Assembly (NCBI RefSeq): GCF_040869045.1
Contig: NC_090321.1
Location: 182,685,596-182,749,595 of the forward strand
From: Eurosta solidaginis
Lineage: Eukaryota > Arthropoda > Insecta > Diptera > Tephritidae
Reading direction: 5' to 3'
Length of the DNA stretch: 64,000 nucleotides
Both the position numbers and the translations under genes were made by a program. Below the pieces are notes generated by a model. The model worked only from the letters and a program-made list of their open reading frames with translations, did no database searches and was not told where the DNA came from. Below are positions 32,836-44,370 of this stretch, piece after piece (position 1 is the first letter of the stretch; every line of letters begins with the position of its first letter).

Positions 32836-35547
32836 ACAAGTAAGGAAGGTTAAGTTCGGGTGTAACCGAACATTACATACTCAGTTGAGAGCTATGGTGG
32901 CAACATAAGGGAAAATCACCATGTAGGAAAATGAACCTAGGGTAACCCTGGAATGTGTTTGTATTACATGTGTATCAAATGTAAGGTATTAAAGAGTATT
33001 TTAAGAGGGAGTGGGCCATAGTTCTATAGATGGATGCCATTTAGGGATATCGCCATAACGGTGGACCAGGGGTGACCCTAGAATTTGTTTGTACAATATG
33101 GGTATCAGAAGAAAGGTGTTAATGAGTATTTTAAAAGTGAGTAATCCTTAGTTCCATAGGCGGACGCCGTTTCGAGATATAGCCATAAAGGTGGACCAGG
33201 GGTGACCCTAGAATTTGTTTGTACAATATGGGCATCAAACGAAAGGTGTTAATGAGTATTTTAAAAGGGAGTGGGCCTTAGTTCTATAGGTGGACGCCGT
33301 TTCGAAATATCGCCATAAAGGTGGACCAGGGGTGACTCTAGAATGTGTTTGTACGATATGGGTATCAAATTAAAGCTATTAATGAGAGTTTTAAAAGGGA
33401 GTGGTGGTTGTTGTATAGGTGGTCGTATTTTCGAGATATCACCATAAAGGTGGACCAGGGGAGACCCTAGAATTTGTTTGTACAATATGGGTATCAAAAG
33501 AAATGTGTTAATGAGTATTTTAAATGGGAGTAATCCTTAGTTCCATAGGTGGATGCCGTTTCGAGATATCGCCATAAAGGTGGAGCAGGGGTGGCCCTAG
33601 AATTTGTTTGTACAATATGAGTATCAAAATAAAGATGTTAATGAGTATTTTAAAAGGGAGAAATCCTTAGTTCCATAAGTGGACGCTGTTTCGAGATATC
33701 GCCATAAAGGTGGGCCAGGGGTGACTCTAGAATTCGTTTGTGCAATATGGGTATCAAACGAAAGGAGTTAATGAGTATTTTAAAAGGGAGTGGGCCTTAG
33801 TTCTATAGGTGGACGCCTTTTCGTGGTATCGCAATAAAGGTGGACCAGGGGGACTCTAGACTTTGTTTGTACGATATGGGTATCAAATGAAAGTTGCTAA
33901 TGAGTATTTTTAAAAGGGAGTGGTTCTTCGTTCTATAGGTGTTCGCCTTTTCGAGATATTGTCATAAAGGTGGACCAGGGGTGACTTTAGAATATGTTTG
34001 TACGATATGGGTATCAAATGAAAGGTGTTAATGAGTATTTTAAAAGGGCGTGGGGCTTAGTTCTATAGGTGGACGCCTTTTCGAGATATCGCCAAAAAGG
34101 TGGACCAGGGGTGACTCTAGAATGAGTTTGTATGATATAGGTATCAAATTAAAGGTATTAATGAGAGTTTTAAAAGGGAGTGGTGTGAAGGCGTTTTCCA
34201 GATATCGACCAAAATGTAGACCAAATGGTGACCCAGAACGTCATCTGTTGGATACCGCTAATTTATCTATATATGTAATACCTGCCAAGATTTTAAGTGT
34301 TTTTTATTTCGCCCTGCAGAACTTTTTCATTTTCTTCTACTTAATATGGTAGGTGTCACAACCATTTTATAAAGTTTTTTCTTAAGTTATATTTCGCGTC
34401 AATAAAACAATCCAATTACCTTACCATGTTTCATCACTTTTTTCGTATTTGGTATAGAATTATGGCATTTTTTTCATTTTTCGTAATTTTCGAAATCGAA
34501 AAAGTGGGCGTGGTAATAGTCGGATTTCGTTCATTTTTCATACCAAGATAAAGTGAGTTCAAGTAAGCACGTGAACTAAGTTCATTAAAGATATGTCGAT
34601 TTTTGCTCAAGTTATCATGTTAACGGCCATGCGGAAGGACAGACGGACGACTGTGTATAAAAACTGGGCATGGCATCAACCGATTTCGCCCATTTTCACA
34701 GAAAACAGTTAGCGTCATAAAATCTATGCCACTACCAAATTTCAAAAGGATTGGTTAATTTTTGTTCGACTTATGGCGTTAAAAGTATCCTAGACAAATT
34801 AAATGAAAAAGGGCGGAGCCACGCCCATTTTTAAATTTTCTTTTATTTTTGTATTTTGTTGCACCATATCATTACTGGAGTTGAATCTTGACATAATTTA
34901 CTTATATACTGTAAAGATATTAAATTTTTTGTTAAAATTTTACTTTAAAAATTTTTTTTTTAAAGTGGGCGTGGTCCTTCTCCGATTTTGCTAATTTTTA
35001 TTAAGCGTAATAGTAATAAGAGTAACGTTCCTGCCAAATTTCATCATGATATCTTCAACGACTGCCAAATTACAGCTTGCAAAAGTTTTAAATTACCTTC
35101 TTTTAAAAGTGGGCGGTGCCACGCCCATTGTCCAAAATTTTACTAATTTTCTATTTTGCGTCATAATTTCAACACATCTACCAAGTTTCGTCGCTTTATC
35201 TGTCTTTTGTAATGAATTATCGCATTTTTTCGGTTTTTCGAAATTTTCGATATCGAAAAAGTGGGCGTGGTTATAGTCCGATATTGTTCATTTTAAATAG
35301 CGATCTGAGATGAGTGCTCAGGAACCTACATACCAAATTTGATCAAGATACCTCAAAATTTACTCAAGTTATCGTGTTAACGGACGGACGGACGGACGGA
35401 CATGGCTCAATCAAATTTTTTTTCGATCCTGATTATTTTGATATATGGAAGTCTACATCTATCTCGATTCCTTTATATATGTACAACCAACCGTTATCCA
35501 ATCAAACTTAATATACTCTGTGAGCTCTGCTCAACTGAGTATAAAAA
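32836..35547 (+). mobile_element. Family-A repeat, copy A3 (most complete)
   Basis: Starts AACAAGTAAGGAAGG with subterminal TACTCAGTTGAGAGCT and ends GCTCAACTGAGTATAAAAA, giving an inverted pair near the termini. Contains about ten ~130-bp units (32940-34220), then a series of GGGCGTGG or GGGCGGAGCCACGCCC modules, and (ACGG)n followed by ACATGGCTC at 35380-35406. No real coding capacity; the small frames are incidental. Same family as A1, A2, A4-A6. Confidence 0.85.
32940..34220 (+). repeat. 130-bp tandem array in A3
   Basis: GTGGACCAGGGGTGAC or close variants recur at 33061, 33191, 33321, 33450, 33580, 33710, 33840, 33970 and 34100: steps of 129 or 130. Each unit holds GTTTGTACAATATGGGTATC and TTTCGAGATATCGCCATAAA. 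A1 has about 2 such units and A4 about 4. Confidence 0.9.
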
Positions 35548-37090
35548 GATCTCAAAAACCTTTTTGATTTTAGGTCAAAACGGCAACCGGCATCAAAGCG
35601 GCCGTATATTTATTATTAGGCTAACTTTGTTAGATTATATGCCCATTAATCGGATGCTTAGATCCCGTAACCCTAATTTGCTTATGTCGCTTAAAGTTAT
35701 GAAATTAATTTCATTTTAGTAAGTATGTTTGCGTGAATAATTTCAATGCTTTTGTTTGTTTTTCTTTTCTTTCTAATTTATTCTGCTTTGTTATATCTTA
35801 GTATTATATCGTTCACAGACGATATCTTATTGTAGATATGGTCATACATATTCATGAAATGGAGTGTTTACAAATTGAATACAAATTAATTACGTAAATA
35901 GATCTCAATGGGAATCCCAACACTAAACATCCGAACATTAGAATCTTGATATTTCCACAATGATCACATTAAAACCCGGAAAAAAGTCTAAGTGAATTTA
36001 TTGCGTTTTTATATGGAACTGTTTGTTCACTTCACTTAATTTTTTCGCAATTTAAGTACTTTATTTTTTTCTTACATTAAAAATCTTTTTAGTAAACTCC
36101 GCCTTTTTTCTCATTACATATTTTTTTTATATTTTTATTTTATTTTTTATGAAGGTATCCTCTATTCTACTCGAAATTTTCGTTTTGTGTCACACTTATA
36201 TATGTATTTATACAAAATTAAACTCGGTAAAGCGCCAATTTCATACCTAACGGGTGGCGTAAAGTAGACTAAATTCCTTTAGTACATTTCTTCGTTTTTA
36301 ACTAAAGTTCGTGTTTTTTGAATTATGACACTATTGAAGTAAATGGACGATATATGTATATGGGAGGTATAGGCCTACAGGGGAACCGATCACCCAAAAT
36401 TATCTTCGGTAGCGCGCCAACAGGAACCTTCCGGGTGGTGTGGAAAATCCTATTTTTCAATTCAATTTCAAGTAATTTCACCATAATTCTATGTCAATTT
36501 CATTTGATTTTACATATTTTTTATATTTTCGTTTAAGGAGATCCATACCAAAACGTTATAATTACATTTGAAAAGTTTGTAGAAAATTAAAAAAAAGAAA
36601 AACAATCAAAAAGTACAACGTCTTAGATCAAATTCAATATTTTAATGAAAAATTTAAGTATGTTAGACCAGTTTGCTATATTTCCAACACTTTATGCATA
36701 GACTGAGTTGAAAAAAATACAAATTGGTTAAATTTTGACCACAGGCGGTACTAGTATATATAATTATCTTAACTAGACTAACATATTCTAAACTAGTTAT
36801 ATCTATGAACTACCATAAAGTGTTGAACTGCGACAAACCTCCGAATCATGCCAATAATATTTTGATGCCATTTATCTCTGGTATGAAGGCCATTTACACA
36901 TAGCACGAAGGCAACATCCGAACGACGATGCACTGATATGATCGAGCAATGCGCTGCAGTATGCGATTCGGCGACTTTTATTATTACTCGTATGCGCACG
37001 AGAGCTTGGAACGAGCTTCATATCAGCATATTTAGCAGCCATACATTTGTATTGATGTTATGGAAGCCTGCCTAAACAGTACTAAATAGG
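35548..37090. other. Intergenic, no gene seen
   Basis: AT-rich. A short minus-strand frame at 36793-36999 has no recognisable motifs. I could not locate the 3' end of the RT fragment that starts at 37098. Confidence 0.5.
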
Positions 37091-37097
37091 CAGTGTT

Positions 37098-37990
37098 TTA
37101 CAATGCATATACAATTTTTTTGAACCTATTGCCATTACATGATTTGATATCATTAGGTAGCTCGTTATAGCAATTGAATCCCTTACAATACAAGTTACAT
37201 TTATCTGCTTCGGTTTTATAAGCAGGTAGATTGAAGTTAGTTTTGCTTCGAGTATTTACAGAATGCATATCTTTTACATATTTGATGTTACTTTTTAAGT
37301 CCGCAGGCAAATTACGGTCTATTATGTTCTTCATAAATTTCATAGTAAAAAAAAGTTGCTCTCTAATGCTTAGCCAATTTAGATCAGAGAGCATGTTTCT
37401 GATAGGTGCGTCATAGCGTTTTTTGAGAATGCATCTCATAGCTCGGTTCTGTTGCTTTTGTAGCTTGTATATCTGACTATCTCGCAATATGAAAAATATA
37501 GTCGGGCAGTAAATAAAATGTGGTTCGATTATTGATCTGTAAACTATTACCTTGTATTTATATTTAAACATTTGCAGGTTCTTTGTGTTAAATATATTTT
37601 TTTTAGCTATTTTTCCTACTGTATAATCAACGTGCTCATTAAAATCGAATTTATCATCTATTTTTATTACCAAATATTTGATGGTGTTGACTTTTTCGAT
37701 TAGTTCGTGGTTAGTATTTAAATTTTGCAGGTCGCTATAACGGAAACTTTGTCCGGAAATAACCATAAATTTGGTTTTGTTGACATTCAATTTAAGTCTG
37801 CTCACGCATAACCAATCATAAACACTTTTTAGATCTTCTTGCAACTTAGTACATATTTCAGTTATATTGTCTCCACTAAGCATCAGTAGTGTATCACCCG
37901 TGAAGAGTTTAATATCACAGTACTTTATGGAGTTAGTTATATCAGTGATATAAATATTGAGAAGTATTGGTGCCAGCACCGGTCGTTGCG
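37098..37990 (-). pseudogene. Non-LTR reverse transcriptase C-terminal fragment
   Basis: A 298-codon stretch starting PQRPVLAPILLNIYITDI (usual form PQGSVLGP), with KLFTGDTLLML in place of the catalytic FADDT box, then LKLNVNKTKFMVIS, IEPHFIYCPTIFFIL and KLQKQQNRAMRCILKK. These are the late palm and thumb segments of CR1/L2/Crack-type non-LTR elements. The first catalytic Asp is replaced (FADD to FTGD), so activity is lost even though the frame is open. The 5' end is truncated and abuts family-A copy A4; the frame runs on into A4 for about 20 meaningless codons. Ends with VYAL and a stop. Confidence 0.85.
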
Positions 37991-38407
37991 GATCGTTGGT
38001 TGTACAGGTATAAAGGAATCGAGATAGATATAGACTTCCATATATCAAAATCATCAGTATCGAAAAAAAATTTGATTAAGCCATGTCCGTCCGTCGGTCC
38101 ATCCGTCCGCCCGTTAACACGATAACTTGAGTAAATATTGAGGTATCTTGATGAAATTTGGTATGTAGGTTCCTGGGCACTCATCTCGCTATATAAAATG
38201 AACGATATCGGACTATAACCACGCCCACTTTTTCTATATCGATAATTTCGAAAAATCGATAAAGTGCGATAATTCATTGAGTTGAGTTGAGCTTATGACG
38301 CAGAATAGAAAACTAGTAAAATTTTGGACAATGGGCGTGGCACCGCCCACTTTTAAAAGAAGGTAATTTAGAAGTTTTGTAAGCTGTAATTTGGCAGTCG
38401 TTGAAGA

Positions 38408-38997
38408 CAGGGATGCACCTTAACGTTAAGCTAATCGTTTATCAAAAAATTTCCACCGTTTCCGTTGAAACACTTCGAAATATTACCGATAAAGGAATTA
38501 TCAAGATAAATTGTATCTCGTTTTTAACCGAAACGAAAAGCTTTCGTTAACGTTAAAACGTTAACAAAAACGTGATACTTTATGTTTGAATTGTGCTGGC
38601 AATGCTATAGCCATGATGAAGCCGTAAGGTGGTAACAGCGAGCGGACATACACACACAAACTTCATGTAATTTGTTTGTGTAATTCGTTGGTGGTAATGT
38701 CAAAAATACTCTGAGAAATGTTCGTACTGTCAAAATTCATGAGAAAAGTTGCGATCAGCTTGGCTAAAGCTTTCACCTTTAATGACTCCGCCATCAATCA
38801 GCTTTGCCAGCATTGTTTGAAATTAATTATCAACATAAACGATTTGATTTCGTTTTGATATGGCAGAAAACGAAACAAAATCATTTCGTTAATTTGACGT
38901 TCTTAACGTTAATAAACGAAACGAAATGACTTTGTTTCGTTTATTAACGTTAATTATCGTAACGAAATGATATCGGTTCGTTGGTTAAGCATGCCTG
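38408..38997. mobile_element. hAT MITE in A4
   Basis: Ends CAGGGATGCACCTTAACG and, on the other strand, CAGGCATGCTTAACC. A perfect 8-bp target duplication GTTGAAGA flanks it (38400-38407, 38998-39005), the size typical of hAT. Near both ends the sequence is rich in AACGTTAA and CGTTTCGTT. The 590-bp body has no transposase. Without it, A4 matches A3 directly. Confidence 0.9.
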
Positions 38998-39839
38998 GTT
39001 GAAGATATCATGATAAAATTTGGCAGAAACGTTACTCATATTACTATGTGTATTCTTAATAAAAATCGGAGAATGACCACGCCCACTTAAAAAAAAAAAA
39101 TGTTTTTTAAAGTCAAATTTAAAAAAGAAGTTAATATGTTTACAGTATATAAGTAAATTATGTCAACATTCAACTCCAGTAATGATATGGTGCAACAAAA
39201 TACAAAAATAAAAGAAAATTTCAAAATGGGCGTGGCTCCGCCCTTTTCCATTTAATTTGTCTAGGATCCTTTTAATGCCATAAGTCGAACAACAATTTAC
39301 CAATCCTTGTGAAATTTGGTAGGGGCTTAGATTCTAGGACGATAACTGTTTTCTGTGAAAAAGGGCGAAATCGGTTGAAGCCACGCCCAGGGTTTATACA
39401 CAGTCGTTCGTCTGTCCTTCTGCTCGGCCGTTAACACGATAACTTGAGCAAAAATCGATATATCTTTACTAAACTCAGTTCACGTAATTATCTGGAATCA
39501 CTTTGTACTGGTATAAAAAATGGCCGAAATCCGACTATGACCACGCCCACTTTTTCGATATCGAAAATTACCAAAAACGAAAAAAATGCCATAATTCTAT
39601 ACCAAATACAAAAAAGGGATGAAACATGTATTTGGATTGGTTTATTGACGCAAAATATAACTTAAGAAAAAACTTTGTAAAATGGGTGTGACACCTACCA
39701 TATTAAGTAGAAGAAAATGAAAAAGTTTGCAGGGCGAAATCAAAAGCCCTTGGAATCTTGGAAGGAATACTGTTCGTGGTATTACATATATAAATAAATT
39801 ACCGGTACCCGACAGATGATGGTCTGGGTCACCCTGGTG

Positions 39840-40320
39840 CACATTTTGGTCGATATCTCGAAAACGCCTTCACATACACAACTACAACCCATATCATACA
39901 AACACATTATAGAGTCACCCCTGGTCCACCTTTATGGCGATATCTCGAAAAGGCGTCCACCTATAGAACTAAGGCCCACTACCTTTTAAAATACTCATTA
40001 ACACCTTTCATTTGATACCCATATCGTACAAACAAATTCTAGAGTCACCCCTGGTCCACCTTTATGGCGATATCTCGAAAAGGCGTCCACCTATAAAACT
40101 AAGGCCCACTCCCTTTTAAAATACTCATTAACACCTTTCATTTGATACCCATATCATACAAACAAATTCTACAGTCAGCCCTGGTCCACCTTTATGGCGA
40201 TATCCCTAAATGGTGTCCACCTATAGAACTATGGCCCACTCCCTCTTAAAATACTCTTCAATACCTTCCATTTGATACAAATTGCATATGAACACATTCC
40301 AGGGTTACCCTAGGTTCATT
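39840..40320 (-). repeat. 130-bp tandem array in A4
   Basis: Four units of the family-A satellite on the minus strand, with CACCCCTGGTCCACCTTTAT-like cores near 39915, 40050 and 40170. The unit nearest the family-A start is the most diverged, as in A3. Confidence 0.85.
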
Positions 40321-40415
40321 TTCCTACATGGTGATTTTCCCTTATTTTGTCTCCATAGCTCTCAACTGAGTATGTACTGTTCGGTTACACCCGAACTTAG
40401 CCTTCCTTACTTGTT

Positions 40416-40596
40416 TATATATGTAAGACCACGAACAGTATTCCTGCCAAGATGCCAAGGGCTTTTGATTTCGTCCTGCAGAACTTTTTCATTTTCTTCT
40501 ACTTAATATGGTAGGTGTGACACCCATTTTACAAAGTTTTTTCCAAAATTGTGTTTTGCGTCAATAAACTAATCCAATTACCATGTTTCATCCCTT
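40416..40596 (+). mobile_element. Family-A repeat, copy A5, left part
   Basis: Plus-strand family-A interior starting at CCACGAACAGTATTCCTGCC, without the 5' terminus and satellite. Runs to CATGTTTCATCCCTTTTT, where F3 is inserted. Confidence 0.8.
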
Positions 40597-40739
40597 TTTA
40601 AACGGTTTTATTTAGCTTGAGTTGACAGGCCGGCCGTTGTGAACGAATCTTGTAATTGAAATTTAAGTAACTTCCCGATAAGCTACAAGCTTGAAACTTG
40701 GAATATAGTTCAGAACCCGATGATAGTGCAATAATAAGA

Positions 40740-42240
40740 AAAAAAAAAAAAATCGCGGCTAGGTGGCGCAAGGATCGATATATTCGCAAAATTCGCATTT
40801 GTGGTCCGATGTGGCTCATATTTGGCACATAATACATGCAAGAATAGAAATCGAACTGTTAAAAAAAAATCGCCGCTAGGTGGCGCAAGGATCGAGATAT
40901 TCGCAAAATTCGCATTTGTGGTCCGATTTGGCTCATATTTGGAACACATAATACATGCAAGAATAGAAATCGACCTGTAAAAAAAAATCGCCGCTAGGTG
41001 GCGCATGGATCGAGATATTCGCAAAATTCGCATTTGTGGTCCGATTTGGCTCATATTTGGAACAAATAATACATGCAAGAATAGAAATCGACCTGTGAAA
41101 AAAATAGCCGCTAGGTGGCGCATGGATCGAGATATTCACAAAATTCGAATTCGTGGTCCGATTTGGCTCATATATGGAACACATAATACATGCAAGAATA
41201 GAATCCCCGCTAGGTGGCGCATGGATCGAGATATTCACAAAAATCGTATTTGTGGTCCGATTTGGCTCATATTTGGAACACATAATACATGCAAGAATAA
41301 GAAGCGACTTATGAAAAAAATAGCCGCTAGGTGGCGCAAGGATCGATATGTTCACAAAAATCGTATTTGTGGTCCGACTTGCCTCATGCTTGGAACACAT
41401 AATACATACAAGAATAGAAAGCGACCTATCAAAAAAAATCGCCGCTAGGTGGCGCAAGGATCGATATATTCGCAAAATTCGCATTTGTGGTCCGATGTGG
41501 CTCATATTTGGCAAATAATACATGCAAGAATAGAAATCGAACTGTTAAAAAAAAATCGCCGCTAGGTGGCGCAAGGATCGAGATATTCGCAAAATTCGCA
41601 TTTGCGGTCCGATTTGTCTCATATTTGGAACACATAATACATGCAAGAATAGAAATCGACCTGTGAAAAAAAATCGCCGCTAGGTGGCGCATGGATCGAG
41701 ATATTCGCAAAATTCGCATTTGTGGTCCGATTTGGCTCATATTTGGAACAAATAATACATGCAAGAATAGAAATCGACCTGTGAAAAAAATAGCCGCTAG
41801 GTGGCGCATGGATCGAGATATTCACAAAATTCGAATTCGTGGTCCGATTTGGCTCATATTTGGAACACATAATACATGCAAGAATAGAATCCCCGCTAGG
41901 TGGCGCATGGATCGAGATATTCACAAAAATCGTATTTGTGGTCCGATTTGGCTCATATTTGGAACACATAATACATGCAAGAATAAAAAGCGACTTATGA
42001 AAAAAATAGCCGCTAGGTGGCGCAAGGATCGATATTTTCACAAAAATCGTATTTGTGGTCCGACTTGCCTCATGCTTGGAACACATAATACATACAAGAA
42101 TAGAAAGCGACCTATCAAAAAAAATCGCCGCTAGGTGGCGCAAGGATCGAGATATTCACAAAAATCGTATTTGTGGTCCGATTTGATTTGGTCCATATCT
42201 GGAACACATAATACATACATGAATAGAAAGCGACCTATGA
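40740..42240 (+). repeat. 117-bp satellite with 686-bp higher-order repeat
   Basis: The core CGCTAGGTGGCGCA occurs 13 times with steps near 117 (one unit is ~100). The block from about 40754 to 41440 is repeated nearly unchanged at 41441-42127, an offset of 686 bases and six monomers, including the short one. Each monomer holds TCCGATTTGGCTCATATTTG. Since 117 is a multiple of 3, open frames run through on both strands, which is an artefact. Confidence 0.9.
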
Positions 42241-42518
42241 TGCCCGATTTGGCTCATATTTGGAACAAATATTGCATACAGTCCAGTAGAAGTGACATCA
42301 AAATATTTTGGAGTTGTAGGAGGGACAAGCATACGTGGCGCAGAGTCGAGTAAAGTCTTTGGAAGGATTATGTATTGAGGACTGAAGTTGTAACAAATTG
42401 TCAGGAAAGAGTCCTTGTAATAATGAGTCACTTAATGAACTAAATAGAATGAGAAATAATAGGCAATTAAATAAAGACTAAAAACTTGAAAATAAAATAA
42501 TAAAAAATTTTTTTTAAG

Positions 42519-42898
42519 TTAAACGGTTTTATTGAAAACAATACTTACATGAAATAATAATAATACGAAAAGCTAGAAAATAATTAGGTAGGTCCTAGGT
42601 ACTAGTCATCACACTCCTTATCAATCTAGGGCGTTGATCAGACAATTAAATATAAGCGTTGGACTCGTCATATTTCTATTGATAGTCATAAGTAAAACCA
42701 ACTCAACCTTAATCAGGTTATGCTACGCCTCACATTTTTAGAAATTTCACGCGCCCAACGCTTTTATTTAATTGTCTGATCAACGCCCTAGATTGATAAA
42801 GAGTGTGATGACTAGTACCTAGGACCTACCTAATTATTTTCTAGCTTTTCGTATTATTATTATTTCATGTAAGTATTGTTTTCAATAAAACCGTTTAA
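42519..42898. repeat. Terminal hairpin of F3
   Basis: TTAAACGGTTTTATTGAAAA at the start is the complement of the end TTTTCAATAAAACCGTTTAA. The arms (42519-42660, 42755-42898) pair almost perfectly, and the AT-rich flanks continue the symmetry. Loop of about 95 bases. The same hairpin is at 30172-30551 in F2 and half of it in F1. Confidence 0.9.
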
Positions 42899-42925
42899 CT
42901 TAAAAATTTTTTTTAAATTATTTTA

Positions 42926-44015
42926 TTTCATATTTGATATAGAATTATGGCATTTTTTTAATTTTTCGTAATTTTCGATATCGAAAACTTGGTTGTGGTC
43001 ATAGTCAGATTTCTGCCATATTTTATACCAAGATAAGGTGAGTTCAGATAAGTACGCGAACTAAGTTTAGTTAAGATATATCGATTTTTGCTCAAGTTAT
43101 CGTGTTAACGACGGAGCGGAAGGACAGGCGGCCGACTGTGTATGGGTTCAAACCGATTTCGCCCATTTTCACAGAAAACAGTTATCGTCATAAAATCTAT
43201 GCCCGTTCAAAATTTCACAAGGATTGGTAAATTTTTGTTCGACTTATAGATTGGTAAATTTTTGTTCGACTTATAGCATTAAAAGTATTCTAGACAAATT
43301 AAATGAAAAAGGGCGGAGCCACGCCCATTTTGAAAATTTCTTTTATTTTTGTATTTTGTTGCACCATAGCATTACTGGAGCTGAATTTTGACATAATTTA
43401 CCTATATATTGTAAAGATATTCAATTTTTTGTTAAAATTTGCTTAAAAATTCTTTTTTTAAAAAAGTGGGCGTGTTCTTTATCCGATTGTGCTAATTTTT
43501 ATTAAGCGCACATATAGTAATAGGAGTAATGTTCCTGCTAAATTTCATCATGATATCTTCAACGACTGCCAAATTACAGCCTGCAAAACTTTGAAATTAC
43601 CTTCTGTTAAAAGTGGGCGGTGCCACGCCCGTTGTCCAAAATTTTACTAATTTTCTATTCTGCGTCATAAGGTCAACCCACCTACCAAGTTTCATTGCTT
43701 TAGCCACCTTTGGTAAAGAATTGTCGCACTTTTTCTGTTTTTCGAAATTTTCGATATCGAAAAAGTGGGCTTGGTTATGGTCCGATTTCGTTCATTTCAA
43801 ATTTCATCAAGATACCTCAAAATTTACTCAATTTATCGTGTTTACGGATGGCCGGACTGACGGACGGACAGACATGGCTAAATGAACTTCTTTTTTCGCC
43901 CAAATCATTTTGATATATAGAAGTCTACATCTATCTCGATTAGTTTATGCCGTTACGGATTACCGTTACGCGAACAAAATTAATATACTTTGTGAGCTCT
44001 CAGCTGAGTATAAAA
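42926..44015 (+). mobile_element. Family-A repeat, copy A5, right part
   Basis: Continues 40416-40596: GGGCGGAGCCACGCCC at 43312, GGGCGGTGCCACGCCC at 43615, GGACTGACGGACGGACAGAC near 43853 and the end CTCAGCTGAGTATAAAAA. Small internal duplication of GATTGGTAAATTTTTGTTCG at 43222/43250. Confidence 0.85.
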
Positions 44016-44039
44016 ATGCACTTTAGAATTAAAGCAATT

Positions 44040-44300
44040 GTAATATCCGACGCTTAAATTCACGATTACCGTATCGTAATTTTAAAAAAGATGAAATTAC
44101 GATTACAGTAATCGTAATCGTCCAAACCACGACTACAATTACATTATTCTTAATATTAACTTTCTTACGATTACGATTACAGTAATCGTAATCATTCTAA
44201 CCACGATTACGATTACATTAACCGTAAAGTTGAAATTAGGATTACTGTAATCGTAAGTGTAATCAATTACACATGTAATCTTTATCGAACAGCTCTGGTG
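44040..44300. repeat. GTAATCGTAATC-type palindromic repeat
   Basis: Repeats of ACGATTAC and its complement GTAATCGT in both orientations, e.g. CGATTACAGTAATCG near 44110 and 44175. Ends near CAGCTCTGG; a hAT-like terminus is possible but I found no matching left end. Confidence 0.55.
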
Positions 44301-44370
44301 TCCGACCACTAGCAGTACGGCAGCAGAATCAATATGCATTTAAAATATATAACTTTTAGCAACTAAAAAA

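Larger units (their letters stand above)
37991..40414 (-). mobile_element. Family-A repeat, copy A4
   Basis: Minus-strand copy: its start AACAAGTAAGGAAGG is at 40414 and it loses the last ~60 bases where the RT fragment begins. Contains (CGGAC)-type microsatellite complement at 38085-38113, GGGCGTGG modules, a hAT MITE insertion (38408-38997) and four 130-bp units (39840-40320). Confidence 0.85.
40597..42925 (+). mobile_element. Family-F repeat, copy F3 (expanded)
   Basis: AAACGGTTTTATTTAGCTTG at the start, a satellite array (40740-42240), a unique part shared with F2 (42240-42480), and the 380-bp hairpin (42519-42898) with its AT-rich flanks. The host copy A5 reads through once F3 is removed (CATCCCTTTTT joined to ATATTTGATATAG, as in A3). 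Total 2.33 kb, more than twice F2, the excess lying in the array. No gene; the nature of the family is unknown to me. Confidence 0.85.

Noticed and set aside
36793..36999. 68-codon minus-strand frame near the RT fragment
   Set aside because: No recognisable motif, and it could be 3' untranslated sequence of the RT element or unrelated.
40710..42143. Frames of 126-196 codons on both strands at 40.7-42.1 kb
   Set aside because: The monomer length is a multiple of 3, so frames stay open through the satellite. Simultaneous opening on both strands points to an artefact.
40740..42240. CRISPR-like array
   Set aside because: The regular units have no unique spacers; whole monomers are tandem satellites in a eukaryotic repeat.
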